From Halovenus aranensis (lineage in GTDB: Archaea > Halobacteriota > Halobacteria > Halobacteriales > Haloarculaceae), in NCBI RefSeq assembly GCF_900100385.1, contig NZ_FNFC01000001.1, forward strand, positions 248,001-312,000: DNA of 64,000 nt, given 5' to 3'. The notes beneath the pieces were generated by a model that was not told the origin of the DNA, made no database searches, and saw only the letters and a program-made list of their open reading frames with translations. The position numbers and the translations under genes are program-made. This document shows positions 16,929 to 26,939 of the stretch, in pieces (the first letter of the stretch is position 1; each line of letters begins with the position of its first letter).

Positions 16929-19088
16929 TCACTCCGCCGCGCGGATATCTTCGAGGCGTTCGAGTGCCTCGTCGGCATCAGCACGGGTCACGCCGTCGGC
17001 GTAGCGGGCCTGTTCGTACAGTTCGAGGACGCGGCGGGCGTCCTCGCCCGCGTAGACATCGTCGAGATACTGGCGCACTGTCTCGCCGGTCCGGCGCGGT
17101 CGATGGCGGCTTTCGAGGACGAGCAACAGCTCTTCGTAGGCCCGCTCGACGTCAGTCTCGGGGTCTGTCTGCTGTCGGAACCGAACCGAGAGGCGACGCA
17201 GGAGGGTTCCGCCGATGCCCGCCTGACGAGTCCAGGCGACGAGACCGGCAACGGCGACCAGCGAAACCGCCATCTGCTCGCGCGAGGGCGACGGAACGCT
17301 GAATCCGCCGCCAGCTCCGTCGCCGCCGGCGGTATCGCTCGGCGAGAGACCAGCACCCTGTCCGAACTGCTCTTCGACGACTGCGCTGGGAATATCGTCG
17401 GGGGTGGTGGCCGGCTCCTGTTCGACCGGCTCCTCGACGGTCTCCTGCTGAATGTCGGTGTCGCTGGCGTCGCCGGAACCGCCGTCACCACCACCGCCTG
17501 TCCCGCCGCCGACTGCGGCCCGTTCGGTCTCCTGTCGCGGGTCAGCCGGGGTCGGGTCGAACTCGACCCAGCCGACATCGGGGAAGTACACTTCGACCCA
17601 CGTGTGGGAGTTCAGCCCGCGGACCAGATACTCGTTTTCGCCGACCGCCTCACCGGGGGTGTACCCGACGGCCATCCGTGCCGGAACCCCCTGAGAGCGA
17701 AGCATCGCGACCATCGTCGTCGCGTAGTAGGTACAGTATCCCTCGTTCATCTCGAACAGGAACGCGTCCGCGATATCGCCCTCCGGTCGGTCGACATCGA
17801 GGGAGTAGCCGCGGTTGGCTTCCAGCCACTGTTCGATAGCCACGGCAGTCTCGTACGCTGAGTCTGCGCCCTGTGTAATCTGTGCCGTCCGCTCGCCAAC
17901 CCGGTCGGGCGTACTACTGGGGAGTTGGGTGTACCGCGTCCGTATCGACTCGGGGTAGTTCTGTCCCGCCTCGAGGAGTGTCTCTCGGTCGGCGTCGGGG
18001 ACCGCACTGCGGACCTCGACTGTTTCGCCCTCCTCGAACGTCCGGTCGAGGCCGAAGCCGCCGTCGTCGTTCACCAGCGTCTCGGCGGCGACTGAATCCC
18101 CGACAGCGACCGGCTGCCACGCCGCCGGAAAGATGTCGAGGTCCTGTCTCGCCTGTACGGTCTGTGTCAGTTCGCGAGACGGCCCCGGCGGACCGTCGAC
18201 GTCTGTCGACGAAAGCGGCGACGACTCACCAGTTCGTATCCAGCCGTCGCCGGTGTACCGGTCGTAGCTCCCGGTCCGCCAGAGGCGTGGTTCCTCGCTC
18301 GTGACGACAAAGCGCGGCTCGGGGGTCTGTGTGACCTCGCCGACGATATCGAGTGACGCGTCGCCGGTGATGACCGCCCCCTCCATCGTCCCGGTATCGT
18401 CGCCGAGGAAGGAGACGGGGCTGGCGGTTCCGCCGGGGACGACCGTCACGGCAAGCGGGACGAGTACCATCGCCGCGAGCACGACGACAGCCTGGTCGGC
18501 TGCCCCCGACCATCCCGTCGCCTCTATCTCGCCGAAAGCAACCGAGACTGCCCCGGAGACGACACCGAGCAGCGTCACGGTCGTCCCGGCGTCGCCGGTC
18601 AACACCAGATAGGTGAGCATCCCACCCCCTGCGACGACAGCGCCGAGGTACTGCTCTCGGAGCGCGAGATACCAGGTCACGAATATCGGCGTCGGCACCA
18701 CCGTCAGCGCCCACACGTCGGCCTGGCGAATCCGAAGGACGCTCTCCCCGGTGAGCAACTCGATGTTGTTACTCACGAGCGTCAACACGTCGATACTGAC
18801 TTCGAGGGTCAGGACGTGCCAGCCGGTCCCCGCGACAAACAGCAGGGCTGTGACCGCAAGCGCGCCCTTGAGCCGAAGCACCCGCGAGAGCAGTGTCGCC
18901 GACAGCAGCGTCGCCAACACGACTGGATAGAACAACAGCGGGTCACCGACCGTCCCGACGACATCAAACAACACCAGCAAGAACGAGGCGAGCAGTCCGA
19001 CGGTCCCCCCGAGTGCGAACACCCGAGAGAGCGGGACTGCACTGACCGACGCACCGAGCCAGGTCGCTGTTGTCTGCCGTGCGGTCAT
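16929..19088 (-). CDS. Membrane-bound transglutaminase-like protein (DUF3488-TGase-DUF4129)
   Basis: 719 residues. Six or seven membrane helices occupy residues 10-215; an extracytoplasmic transglutaminase-like domain follows with the Cys-His-Asp set in [33 protein letters not shown] and [10 protein letters not shown] Gly/Ser/Asp-rich linker, another membrane helix ([14 protein letters not shown]) and a DUF4129-like cytoplasmic end ([13 protein letters not shown]) complete the TgpA-type architecture. It overlaps the start of the upstream DUF58 gene by four bases and is the last gene of the MoxR operon. Confidence 0.92.
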   Translation of the reverse strand: MTARQTTATWLGASVSAVPLSRVFALGGTVGLLASFLLVLFDVVGTVGDPLLFYPVVLATLLSATLLSRVLRLKGALAVTALLFVAGTGWHVLTLEVSIDVLTLVSNNIELLTGESVLRIRQADVWALTVVPTPIFVTWYLALREQYLGAVVAGGGMLTYLVLTGDAGTTVTLLGVVSGAVSVAFGEIEATGWSGAADQAVVVLAAMVLVPLAVTVVPGGTASPVSFLGDDTGTMEGAVITGDASLDIVGEVTQTPEPRFVVTSEEPRLWRTGSYDRYTGDGWIRTGESSPLSSTDVDGPPGPSRELTQTVQARQDLDIFPAAWQPVAVGDSVAAETLVNDDGGFGLDRTFEEGETVEVRSAVPDADRETLLEAGQNYPESIRTRYTQLPSSTPDRVGERTAQITQGADSAYETAVAIEQWLEANRGYSLDVDRPEGDIADAFLFEMNEGYCTYYATTMVAMLRSQGVPARMAVGYTPGEAVGENEYLVRGLNSHTWVEVYFPDVGWVEFDPTPADPRQETERAAVGGGTGGGGDGGSGDASDTDIQQETVEEPVEQEPATTPDDIPSAVVEEQFGQGAGLSPSDTAGGDGAGGGFSVPSPSREQMAVSLVAVAGLVAWTRQAGIGGTLLRRLSVRFRQQTDPETDVERAYEELLLVLESRHRPRRTGETVRQYLDDVYAGEDARRVLELYEQARYADGVTRADADEALERLEDIRAAE

Positions 19089-20104
19089 GCTGTCACCTCG
19101 GCGACAGTCGCCGTTTCGCGGTCATCTGCTGACCCCCCGCCGGTCCCGTCGATGTGGTCGAGGAACGCCGAGACGCTGTATTCCGTGGCTCCGACACGGA
19201 CGACGAGTTCGCGCTGGACGTAGGTAATCTCTACGTCGGCCGCCTCGGAGCCGACCGGCGCGGTCGTCCCGTGGCCGGTCCGGGCGAGCAATCCCAGGAC
19301 ACTCTCCCGGTGGGTTTCGCCTTTGCCCGGCGGGACGTGTCCCGTCGGCGTCGCTACCTCGACGCTGTGGTCTGCCGCCAAGGCGCTGTCGGCTATCGTC
19401 GCCGCGATGCGTGCCATCTCGTCGGTCTCGCCCGGCGGTACCGTGCCGACAATCGTCACGGTCTCGTCGCGTTCGGTCGGCGCGAACTCGGCGACGAGGA
19501 ACTCGTCGTGTTTCGCGCTCGATTTCCAGTGAATGCGTCGTAGCGGGTCACCCGGCTGGTACTCCCGTAGCCGGTCGAACTCCTGACGTTCGGCCTCCAG
19601 TTCGTCGGCGAACAGCCGGTCGAGTACTGCACTGTCGCCGACGGTGTACCGCTGTGGGTAGACAGTCACGTCGGTCGTACCAGCCATATCGACCGTTCGT
19701 TCGAGTAATCCGAGCGGTCCCCGGAGCGTTACCTCTGGCGGGCCGATGCCGTGGACGCCACGGGCGGTTAACTCGAGTTCGTAGTCGACGGTCTGGGGCA
19801 GCGTCACGCGCCTACCGCTCGTGTTGCCGTCGACACCCGCTGGAAGCGCAAGCGCGACCGTCGCTAACCCGGTCCCCGAGAACGCGGCCGTCAGCGTCCG
19901 GTCGTCGCCGGGAAAGCCAGCTTCGACGGCCGACAGCGTCACCGTCGGGTCGTCGTTCCGGGCGAGGACGACCGCCCCCACGAGCAATGCCCCGAGCAGC
20001 GGGGCGGCGATAGCGTTGAGCGAGCGTGCACCGAACAGCCAGCCCATCACCACCGCGAGAACGACGAGAGCGACTGCGACTCGGCCACGACGTGTTAGTT
20101 GCAT
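19085..20104 (-). CDS. DUF58 domain protein
   Basis: 339 residues from ATG at 20104. Two N-terminal membrane helices (VAVALVVLAVVMGWLFG and LNAIAAPLLGALLVGAVVLA) are followed by an extracytoplasmic beta domain and the DUF58 signature REYQPGDPLRRIHWKSSAKHDEFLVAEF, the mark of this von Willebrand A-like family. Such proteins always travel with MoxR ATPases and transglutaminase proteins. Start lies one base beyond the stop of the MoxR gene, so translation is coupled. Confidence 0.92.
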   Translation of the reverse strand: MQLTRRGRVAVALVVLAVVMGWLFGARSLNAIAAPLLGALLVGAVVLARNDDPTVTLSAVEAGFPGDDRTLTAAFSGTGLATVALALPAGVDGNTSGRRVTLPQTVDYELELTARGVHGIGPPEVTLRGPLGLLERTVDMAGTTDVTVYPQRYTVGDSAVLDRLFADELEAERQEFDRLREYQPGDPLRRIHWKSSAKHDEFLVAEFAPTERDETVTIVGTVPPGETDEMARIAATIADSALAADHSVEVATPTGHVPPGKGETHRESVLGLLARTGHGTTAPVGSEAADVEITYVQRELVVRVGATEYSVSAFLDHIDGTGGGSADDRETATVAEVTA

Positions 20105-20105
20105 G

Positions 20106-21080
<975 letters not shown>

Positions 21081-21249
21081 AGATTCATGCTGATAGCAGC
21101 CGACGTAAACTGCGGGTTCGCTAGGTACCCTCTTGCATCCCGAGGATACTAAACGTGCTGTCTTGACACTGACCCACACGAGGGGGCCGTCTGTCGTCTG
21201 TCTGACGAGGCATTATGGGGACCGACGGCAACATACTCGATAACTGCGC

Positions 21250-23094
21250 ATGGCCGAAACAACACACATCACTGTCGCCGAAACCAGTGACGGGCCCTGT
21301 GGGAGCGCCCAGCCCGGCACGGATGTCTCTCTCCCCGTCGTCGAGTTGCTGACCGGTCGCGGGTTCGTCACCGGCAAGAGCGGCTCCGGCAAATCGAACT
21401 CTGCCAGCGTCATCGCCGAGAAGCTGCTCGACAACGAGTTCGGGCTGCTCATCGTCGACATCGACGGCGAGTACTACGGTCTCAAAGAGGAGTACGAGAT
21501 TCTCCACGTCGGCGGCGACGAGGAGTGTGACATCCAGGTGACGACCGAGCACGCCGAGAAAATCGCCTCGCTCGCGCTCGAACAGAACGTCCCGATTATT
21601 CTCGACGTATCGAGCTACCTCGACGAGGGCGAGGCCGAGGAACTGCTAACGGCCGTCGCCCGGAGCCTCTTTGCCAAGGCGAAAAAGCAAAAACAGCCGT
21701 TTCTGTTGCTCGTCGAGGAGGTCCACGAGTACATCCCCGAACGCGGGTCGGTCGGCGAGTGTGGGAAGATGCTCATCAAAATCGGCAAACGCGGGCGCAA
21801 GCACGGCCTGGGCATCTGTGGTATCAGCCAGCGCCCCGCAGACGTCAAGAAGGATTTCATCACGCAGTGTGACTGGCTGCTCTGGCACCGCCTGACCTGG
21901 AACAACGACACGAAGGTAGTCCAGCGCATCATCGACGGCGAACACGCCGACGCCGTCGAGAACTTAGACGACGGCGAAGGCTTCCTGATGACAGACTGGG
22001 CAGAGCAGGTCCGTCGCGTCCAGTTCCACCGTAAGAAGACCTTCGACGCGGGCGCGACGCCCGGACTCGATGACTTCGAGCGGCCCGAACTCAAAAGCGT
22101 CAGCGATGACCTCGTCTCCGAACTCACCGAGATAAGCGAGGAGGAAGCAGAACGCGAGAACCGCATCGAGGAACTGCGTGAGGAACTCGATAAGAAGAAC
22201 TCCCGTATCGCCGAACTGGAGCGAGAACTGCAGGACGCCCGCGACCTCCAGCGAATGGCCGACCAGTTCGTCGACGCGCTCGTCGGCCACGTCGAAGGGG
22301 CCGCGCCCGGTCGGACCGAGCGCGAGCGGATGCGCTCGGGGCCACGCGCGCCCTCGATGCCGGGCGAGCAGGCCACACTCGAAGAGACGGCCGAGGACGG
22401 CGACCAGCAGACAGAGCGCCCCGGTACTGACCTCCAGGAGGCGGCCTCGGCCGTTACCGGTGGTGTTTCGGAGACCGATTCGGGCGGCGGTGAACCCGAC
22501 GCCGAGCCGGCAGCAAGCGACGATTCGCTGCTCGAACCGACCGAAGCACAGTCGAACGGGGAGGGAGTTGTCTCAGACGGTGACGGCGAGTTCCCGTCGT
22601 GGACCGATACCGACGGCCCATCGGGTGGCGTCGATGCCGATACACTGCTGGGCGAGGTGCGTTCCCCGCCCGAGAGCGTCGACGAGGACTGGCCGAGTGA
22701 CCGCTCGCAGACGCCCCGCGAGCAAATCGAGTCGACGATTCGCAACGACGCCGAAATCATGGACGAAGACGACAGCGAGCCTCTCGTCGTCAGAGAGTGT
22801 AAAGCCGATATCGGCGCACTGCCGACGAACACGCGCAAGATGCTCGCCTTCTACCGGGAATTCGGGCCGGCGACGCCTCTGGATGCCTTCTTCGGGGCCG
22901 ACGGCGAGGAGAATCGCACCGAGGCCTACTCGCACAACCGAGAGCTACGGACCGCCGGGCTCGTCGAACACGTCGGCCGCGGCCACTACGACTACTGTCT
23001 GCGCGACCGACTGGTCGAGGAACTCGACGACTACGTCGACGAGGAGACAATCGACGGCTACGTCCGAGATATCGAACAGACGACGGACCTCTGA
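21250..23094 (+). CDS. HerA-type ATPase with coiled coil and C-terminal winged helix
   Basis: 614 residues. FVTGKSGSGKSNSASVIAEKL (Walker A, residues 42-49), GLLIVDIDGEYYGL and the Walker B LLLVEEVHEYIPE with nearby GKRGRKHGLGICGISQRPADV place it in the HerA/FtsK superfamily (DUF87 type). Residues 280-335 form a coiled coil (EELREELDKKNSRIAELERELQ), residues 350-520 are acidic and disordered, and the end (LPTNTRKMLAFYREFGPATP...) is a winged-helix-like domain. HerA pumps DNA during end resection with NurA; no nurA or mre11 is next to this copy, so its role is open. It could be a haloarchaeal HerA paralogue. Confidence 0.88.
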   Translation: MAETTHITVAETSDGPCGSAQPGTDVSLPVVELLTGRGFVTGKSGSGKSNSASVIAEKLLDNEFGLLIVDIDGEYYGLKEEYEILHVGGDEECDIQVTTEHAEKIASLALEQNVPIILDVSSYLDEGEAEELLTAVARSLFAKAKKQKQPFLLLVEEVHEYIPERGSVGECGKMLIKIGKRGRKHGLGICGISQRPADVKKDFITQCDWLLWHRLTWNNDTKVVQRIIDGEHADAVENLDDGEGFLMTDWAEQVRRVQFHRKKTFDAGATPGLDDFERPELKSVSDDLVSELTEISEEEAERENRIEELREELDKKNSRIAELERELQDARDLQRMADQFVDALVGHVEGAAPGRTERERMRSGPRAPSMPGEQATLEETAEDGDQQTERPGTDLQEAASAVTGGVSETDSGGGEPDAEPAASDDSLLEPTEAQSNGEGVVSDGDGEFPSWTDTDGPSGGVDADTLLGEVRSPPESVDEDWPSDRSQTPREQIESTIRNDAEIMDEDDSEPLVVRECKADIGALPTNTRKMLAFYREFGPATPLDAFFGADGEENRTEAYSHNRELRTAGLVEHVGRGHYDYCLRDRLVEELDDYVDEETIDGYVRDIEQTTDL

Positions 23095-23162
23095 ACAGCG
23101 TCATCGCCTCGTCGCATCTGGCGGCACGAAACGATTTTTGTTGTGACTCGAAACCCCGGCCT

Positions 23163-23324
23163 ATGGGCGATGATACCGGGAGTGAGTGGCTGGTTGCACT
23201 CGATATCGCCTTCGGCAATGTCACCGGCGTGGTACTCGGCATCCTACTCGGGAACCTCGCGCTCGGTATCGCTATCGGAGTAGGCAGTGGCACTGTCCTC
23301 GGTACCGCCCTTGCGAGTCGGTAG
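23163..23324 (+). CDS. 53-residue glycine-zipper membrane protein
   Basis: ATG at 23163, TAG at 23322-23324. After MGDDTGSEWLVALDIAFG the chain is one long hydrophobic stretch with Gly every three to four residues (GVVLGILLGNLALGIAIGVG), the pattern of a glycine-zipper that packs helices. Short membrane proteins of this kind are common in haloarchaea and uncharacterised. It is convergent with tpiA, 24 nt between stops. Confidence 0.7.
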   Translation: MGDDTGSEWLVALDIAFGNVTGVVLGILLGNLALGIAIGVGSGTVLGTALASR

Positions 23325-23348
23325 TACTGGACCGCCCTGGCCCGTCTA

Positions 23349-23987
23349 TCAGTCGACCAGTGCCTCCAGGGCCGCCTGCGGGTCCGCGGCCTTTGCGACG
23401 CCGCTTGCGAGCAAGACGCCGTCCGCGCCGAGTTCTTCGGCGGCGGCGATGTCCTCGCCGGTCGAGATACCGGCACCACAGTAGACCTCTATCTCGGGGT
23501 CGACGCGCTTTGTGGCCGCGACGGCGTCCCGGACGATATCGGGGTCGGCCTGACTGACCGGCGTTCCGGTGCCGATGAGCTCCGGTGGTTCGACCGCGAC
23601 GGCATCGGGGCCGAGCGCGGCGGCGGCGGCAATCTGGTCGGGATTGTTCGCACAGACGACCGTCGACAGCTCTGCCCGCTCGGCGGCGTCGAGGCTGGCG
23701 TCGATATCGGCGAGTTTCAGACGGTTCTCGGAGTGATTGAGAAGGGTCCCGACTGCGCCGGCGTCGGCGGCTGCTTCCGCGAGCGTCGAGCCGGTGTGGC
23801 TGCCGTGGCCGACCGGACTGACGTGCTGTGCCCAGGTCTCGGCGCCCGATTGTGCGACGGCCTGGATGTGGGCGGCCTGTGGGGCGATTGCCACGTCGGC
23901 GCCGTGTTCTGTTGCTACGCGCTCGGCCGCCTCCGCGACGGCAACCGGGTCACAGGGGTACGCTTTCAGATTGACGAGGACGAACAT
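23349..23987 (-). CDS. tpiA: Triosephosphate isomerase (archaeal short type)
   Basis: 212 residues from ATG at 23987; the start at 24014 would add nine non-conserved residues. [11 protein letters not shown] carries the first active-site Lys; the electrophilic His lies in [13 protein letters not shown]; the catalytic Glu in [11 protein letters not shown]; the phosphate loop in [11 protein letters not shown] and [10 protein letters not shown]. This is the short archaeal TIM, used in glycolysis/gluconeogenesis. Confidence 0.96.
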   Translation of the reverse strand: MFVLVNLKAYPCDPVAVAEAAERVATEHGADVAIAPQAAHIQAVAQSGAETWAQHVSPVGHGSHTGSTLAEAAADAGAVGTLLNHSENRLKLADIDASLDAAERAELSTVVCANNPDQIAAAAALGPDAVAVEPPELIGTGTPVSQADPDIVRDAVAATKRVDPEIEVYCGAGISTGEDIAAAEELGADGVLLASGVAKAADPQAALEALVD

Positions 23988-24140
23988 ATCCGTGGCAGGG
24001 ACCGGGCCGGGCAAATAGGTTGTGAGTTACCGCCAGTGAGCTGCCGATACTGTGCCCTCGGGTGTCTCGTCGAGAGCATTCCCACACTAGCCAAATCAGT
24101 TTGGTGTGTCATATATATCCACACAGGACATTCTGACAGT

Positions 24141-24533
24141 ATGACGACGACAGAACAGCGGACGCAGACACTCCATCCACGGTCACTGGCTTTGCTCCGC
24201 TGGACTGGTGTTATCGCGGCCCTCGCCAGCGCAGGCGTTCACTTCCTGCTTGGTGTCCGGATGTTTCCAGATGGGCTCGGTATCAGCTTTCTCGTTGCGG
24301 GACTCGGGTTTCTCGCCGGTATCGCGCTCGCTCTCGCCGACGTTCGCCGCCGGGCAGTCTACGCGCTTGGCATTCCGTTTACCCTCGGGCAAATCGTTCT
24401 GTGGTATCTGTTCAACTTCACGGGCGATGGCAAATCGTTCCCCGGCGATATCGGAACACTCGGCGCTATCGACAAAATTGCACAGGTCATCCTCATCATC
24501 GTAGTGGCCGTACTTCTGTGGGACAGTTCGTGA
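24141..24533 (+). CDS. Four-helix membrane protein of unknown function
   Basis: 130 residues from ATG at 24141. Four hydrophobic helices: LRWTGVIAALASAGVHFLLG, ISFLVAGLGFLAGIALALA, YALGIPFTLGQIVLWYLF and KIAQVILIIVVAVLLW. A His in the first helix and the GDGKSFPGDIG loop before the last helix are the only notable polar features. It resembles small haloarchaeal DUF membrane proteins; no function is proposed. The gene is alone, 85 nt before the CDP-alcohol transferase gene and possibly cotranscribed. Confidence 0.75.
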   Translation: MTTTEQRTQTLHPRSLALLRWTGVIAALASAGVHFLLGVRMFPDGLGISFLVAGLGFLAGIALALADVRRRAVYALGIPFTLGQIVLWYLFNFTGDGKSFPGDIGTLGAIDKIAQVILIIVVAVLLWDSS

Positions 24534-24618
24534 CGGTGAGTCGTGTGCGTGCCTGTTGTCGCACGTCCGGTGTGTGTCGTCGGTCTGTCGATTCACGCGC
24601 CCGACGGAGGGGGTTGTA

Positions 24619-25389
24619 ATGGGGACTCAGATAGAGCGAACGCCGGTCCAATCTGTCGTTCACGTTGGCATCTCGCTTACTGTTGGGATTGCCCTTACCG
24701 CCGTTCTGTTCGTCGTCGTTCCCGAGAGGGACATCCCAGACGCTACCGTCCACCCTGCCGTCGTTACTGGTGCCTGTCTGGCCGGACAGCTCCTCTATCT
24801 GAGTTACAGTCTGGACGCATCTGTCCTCGTCCAGTCTCCCCGGAGTGCGGTGTTCGGGATAGCAAACGCTGTCACGCTTCTCCGCGGGGCGCTGTACGCT
24901 GTCGTCGCGGGGTTTGTGGTTGTCCCGGCCGAGGCAGCGATTGCCTGGGTGCCGGCAGCGTGTTACGGGGTTGGCGTCGTGTTGGACCAACTCGACGGCA
25001 CTATCGCGCGGACAGTCGGCCAAGAGACGACGTTAGGGACCCGTCTGGACCAGGCCTTTGACACATTTGGCTTCGTCGTCGCGCCACTTGTGGCAGTGTT
25101 GTGGGGCGCACTGCCCGTCTACTATCTCGCTCTCTCGGGAGCCAGATACGCGTTCGTCGGTGCGGTGTGGCTCCGCCGCTGGCGCGGCGGGACCGTCTAT
25201 TCGTTGCCAGACAGCGACCTCGGGCGATATCTCGCTGGCCTCCAGATGGTCTTTATCACTGTCGCGCTCGTGCCGACGGCCCCGACAGCATACGTCCACA
25301 GCGTCGCGCCGCTGGCGCTCGCGCCTTCGATTGCGGTCTTCGTGCGAGACTACTACCACGTCACCGGCCGGCTGGGGACGACACACTGA
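24619..25389 (+). CDS. CDP-alcohol phosphatidyltransferase family protein
   Basis: 256 residues, multi-spanning. DQLDGTIARTVGQETTLGTRLDQAFD is the complete active-site motif D-x2-DG-x2-AR...G-x3-D-x3-D that coordinates two metals and moves a phospho-alcohol from CDP-linked donor. Seven or eight hydrophobic helices surround it. Which lipid or soluble alcohol is transferred cannot be read. It starts a run with a YdjM-like protein (28 nt later) and a PAP2 phosphatase (8 nt later). Confidence 0.9.
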   Translation: MGTQIERTPVQSVVHVGISLTVGIALTAVLFVVVPERDIPDATVHPAVVTGACLAGQLLYLSYSLDASVLVQSPRSAVFGIANAVTLLRGALYAVVAGFVVVPAEAAIAWVPAACYGVGVVLDQLDGTIARTVGQETTLGTRLDQAFDTFGFVVAPLVAVLWGALPVYYLALSGARYAFVGAVWLRRWRGGTVYSLPDSDLGRYLAGLQMVFITVALVPTAPTAYVHSVAPLALAPSIAVFVRDYYHVTGRLGTTH

Positions 25390-25416
25390 TTTGTCCATCG
25401 GCCACGAATCTCCGGT

Positions 25417-25884
25417 ATGCTGTTCCCGACACATCTTGCGGCCGCGGGTCTGTTTTCCAGAGCCAGCGACCTCTCGCCGCTGTGGCTCGTCATCGGGGCA
25501 GCGATGCCGGACCTCGTGGACAAGCCACTCGGCCTATTCGGGATAACGACGCTGTTTCACTCGGTTGGACACGCTGGTCTGGTTGTTGTCGTTGCCCTGG
25601 TTCCGATTGTACTGTCGAGCCGCGGTGGACTGGCCCTAGCAACGGGGTGGGTGTCACATCTTGTCCTCGACGCGGTACACGTCATCGTCAACGGACGGGC
25701 TTCCGATGCGCTGTTTCTGTTCTGGCCGGTCGTCAGGCCGCCAGACCCGCCGGCGATTCCACCGGGGTCGTTTTTCTGGTACTATCTTGGAACACCGTCG
25801 TTCTATCTCGAACTGCTCATCTGGGGGATACTGGGTACTGTCGCCGTTCGCATAGCTCGCCATCGACTGGAGCGAACTGACTGA
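25417..25884 (+). CDS. YdjM/LexA-binding-like metal-dependent membrane hydrolase homologue
   Basis: 155 residues, four hydrophobic segments. MLFPTHLAAAGLF at the start, LVIGAAMPDLVDKP, LFHSVGHAGLV and VSHLVLDAVHV place His and Asp residues where the DUF457/YdjM family keeps its putative metal site. The family is membrane-embedded with an unproven hydrolase activity. It sits between the CDP-alcohol transferase and PAP2 genes, so a lipid substrate is a reasonable inference. Confidence 0.8.
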   Translation: MLFPTHLAAAGLFSRASDLSPLWLVIGAAMPDLVDKPLGLFGITTLFHSVGHAGLVVVVALVPIVLSSRGGLALATGWVSHLVLDAVHVIVNGRASDALFLFWPVVRPPDPPAIPPGSFFWYYLGTPSFYLELLIWGILGTVAVRIARHRLERTD

Positions 25885-25892
25885 GGTAACCA

Positions 25893-26483
25893 ATGAGAAT
25901 AAAGCTGCACAACCGATACTCTGTGGACATGTACGGCGCTCTCACTGACGTTCTGGATTTCATCACGCGGGTCGACAACCAGGTCGTCGACGTTGTCCTT
26001 GCGTTCCGACATCCACTCCTGACGAAGGTGATGACATCGGTGACTGGCCTCGGCTCTGGGACTGCCGCGCTCGTGTTTTTGGGTGTCTGCTATCTCGCCG
26101 GGTGGGACGAGGAACTCTACACCAGTGCCATCGCGCTTGCAATCACCGGCATCTGTGTTGCGACGTTGTGGGCAACGATTCAGCGACCGCTGCCACCCGG
26201 GCCGGTCTGTATGACGGGCGATACGAGCAGTGTTGCTGCGTCGTTTCCGTCGGGCCACGCCGGTGCAGTTACCATCTACGCGATGGCCGCTCGAAAGTCG
26301 TCGGTGCTCCCGTTCGGTGTTGTGGCGCTCCTCGCTGGAACGATAGCCATCTCACGAGTCTATCTCGGCACTCACTACTTCTCGGATACGGTCGCTGGCG
26401 TGCTGATTGGGGTTGTCGCGTTCTACGGAGCCACCCGACTGCGCCAGCACGCGCTGGTGACGCAGGTAACGGACCGACTGTAG
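25893..26483 (+). CDS. PAP2 superfamily membrane phosphatase
   Basis: 196 residues. The three PAP2 signatures are seen: IQRPLPPGP (first motif, with Lys of the classical KxxxxxxRP not visible), SFPSGHAGAV with the catalytic-assist His, and SRVYLGTHYFSDTVAG with the nucleophilic His and Asp. Five to six membrane helices. It should remove phosphate from an isoprenoid or lipid phosphate. A GAGGTAA ribosome site precedes the ATG, and eight nt separate it from the YdjM-like gene. Confidence 0.9.
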   Translation: MRIKLHNRYSVDMYGALTDVLDFITRVDNQVVDVVLAFRHPLLTKVMTSVTGLGSGTAALVFLGVCYLAGWDEELYTSAIALAITGICVATLWATIQRPLPPGPVCMTGDTSSVAASFPSGHAGAVTIYAMAARKSSVLPFGVVALLAGTIAISRVYLGTHYFSDTVAGVLIGVVAFYGATRLRQHALVTQVTDRL

Positions 26484-26500
26484 GCGGTCTGCACGACCGT

Positions 26501-26620
26501 CTACAGGACAATCAGTACAATATATCCGAGAATAATCGTGACAACCATCCAAAACACATACCGAAGCAGCATCTGTTTCTTGTCTTCGGCCTCGTTCTCA
26601 CCGCCGGGCTGACTCCACAT
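26501..26620 (-). CDS. 39-residue single-helix membrane protein
   Basis: ATG at 26620: MWSQPGGENEAEDKKQMLLR then YVFWMVVTIILGYIVLIVL to the stop. A short acidic head followed by a C-terminal membrane helix, i.e. tail-anchored. Convergent with the PAP2 gene. The longer minus frame upstream of this Met looks non-coding. Confidence 0.65.
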   Translation of the reverse strand: MWSQPGGENEAEDKKQMLLRYVFWMVVTIILGYIVLIVL

Positions 26621-26905
26621 ACCGCAATACCACGGACCGCCTGTACTGAACGTTACGACAGGTCTCTCGCGTAGAAGCAGCGCCCCCTTTCGACGCGAAC
26701 GGAGAAACGGAGCCTCTCTGTAGACTCGAACTTTCACCCCACTGAACGGTGGGAAGCCGCGACTCTCGCTGGATGTATCACAGCCGGGAACCACTCTGTG
26801 GCTCTCGTCGGACCAGAGGACTACAGTAGGCCGATACTCCTCCCTGAACCAACTGTGGATGGCCGCTTCGACTCGACCCGCGGCGTTGATTACCAGTCTG
26901 TGGGA
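26621..26905. other. Intergenic region between small membrane protein and ABC importer
   Basis: No gene is supported. A small hairpin (CCCAC 26738-26742 / GTGGG 26749-26753, loop TGAACG) followed by GAAGCCGCGACTC resembles the right-end hairpins of IS200/IS605-type elements in haloarchaea, but no transposase or second end is present. The right edge passes into the promoter of the binding-protein gene. Confidence 0.35.
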
Positions 26906-26915
26906 TAGTTATTTG
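26906..26915 (+). promoter_or_regulatory. TATA box of the ABC importer operon
   Basis: TAGTTATTTG is centred 29 nt before the ATG at 26940, which supports that start and a leaderless message. Confidence 0.5.
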
Positions 26916-26939
26916 TTCACAGAGTTCTGGAAATATATT

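Noticed and set aside
21615-22838. 407-codon minus-strand frame opposite the HerA-type ATPase
   Set aside because: Extremely Ser-rich low-complexity translation; the opposite strand carries Walker motifs.
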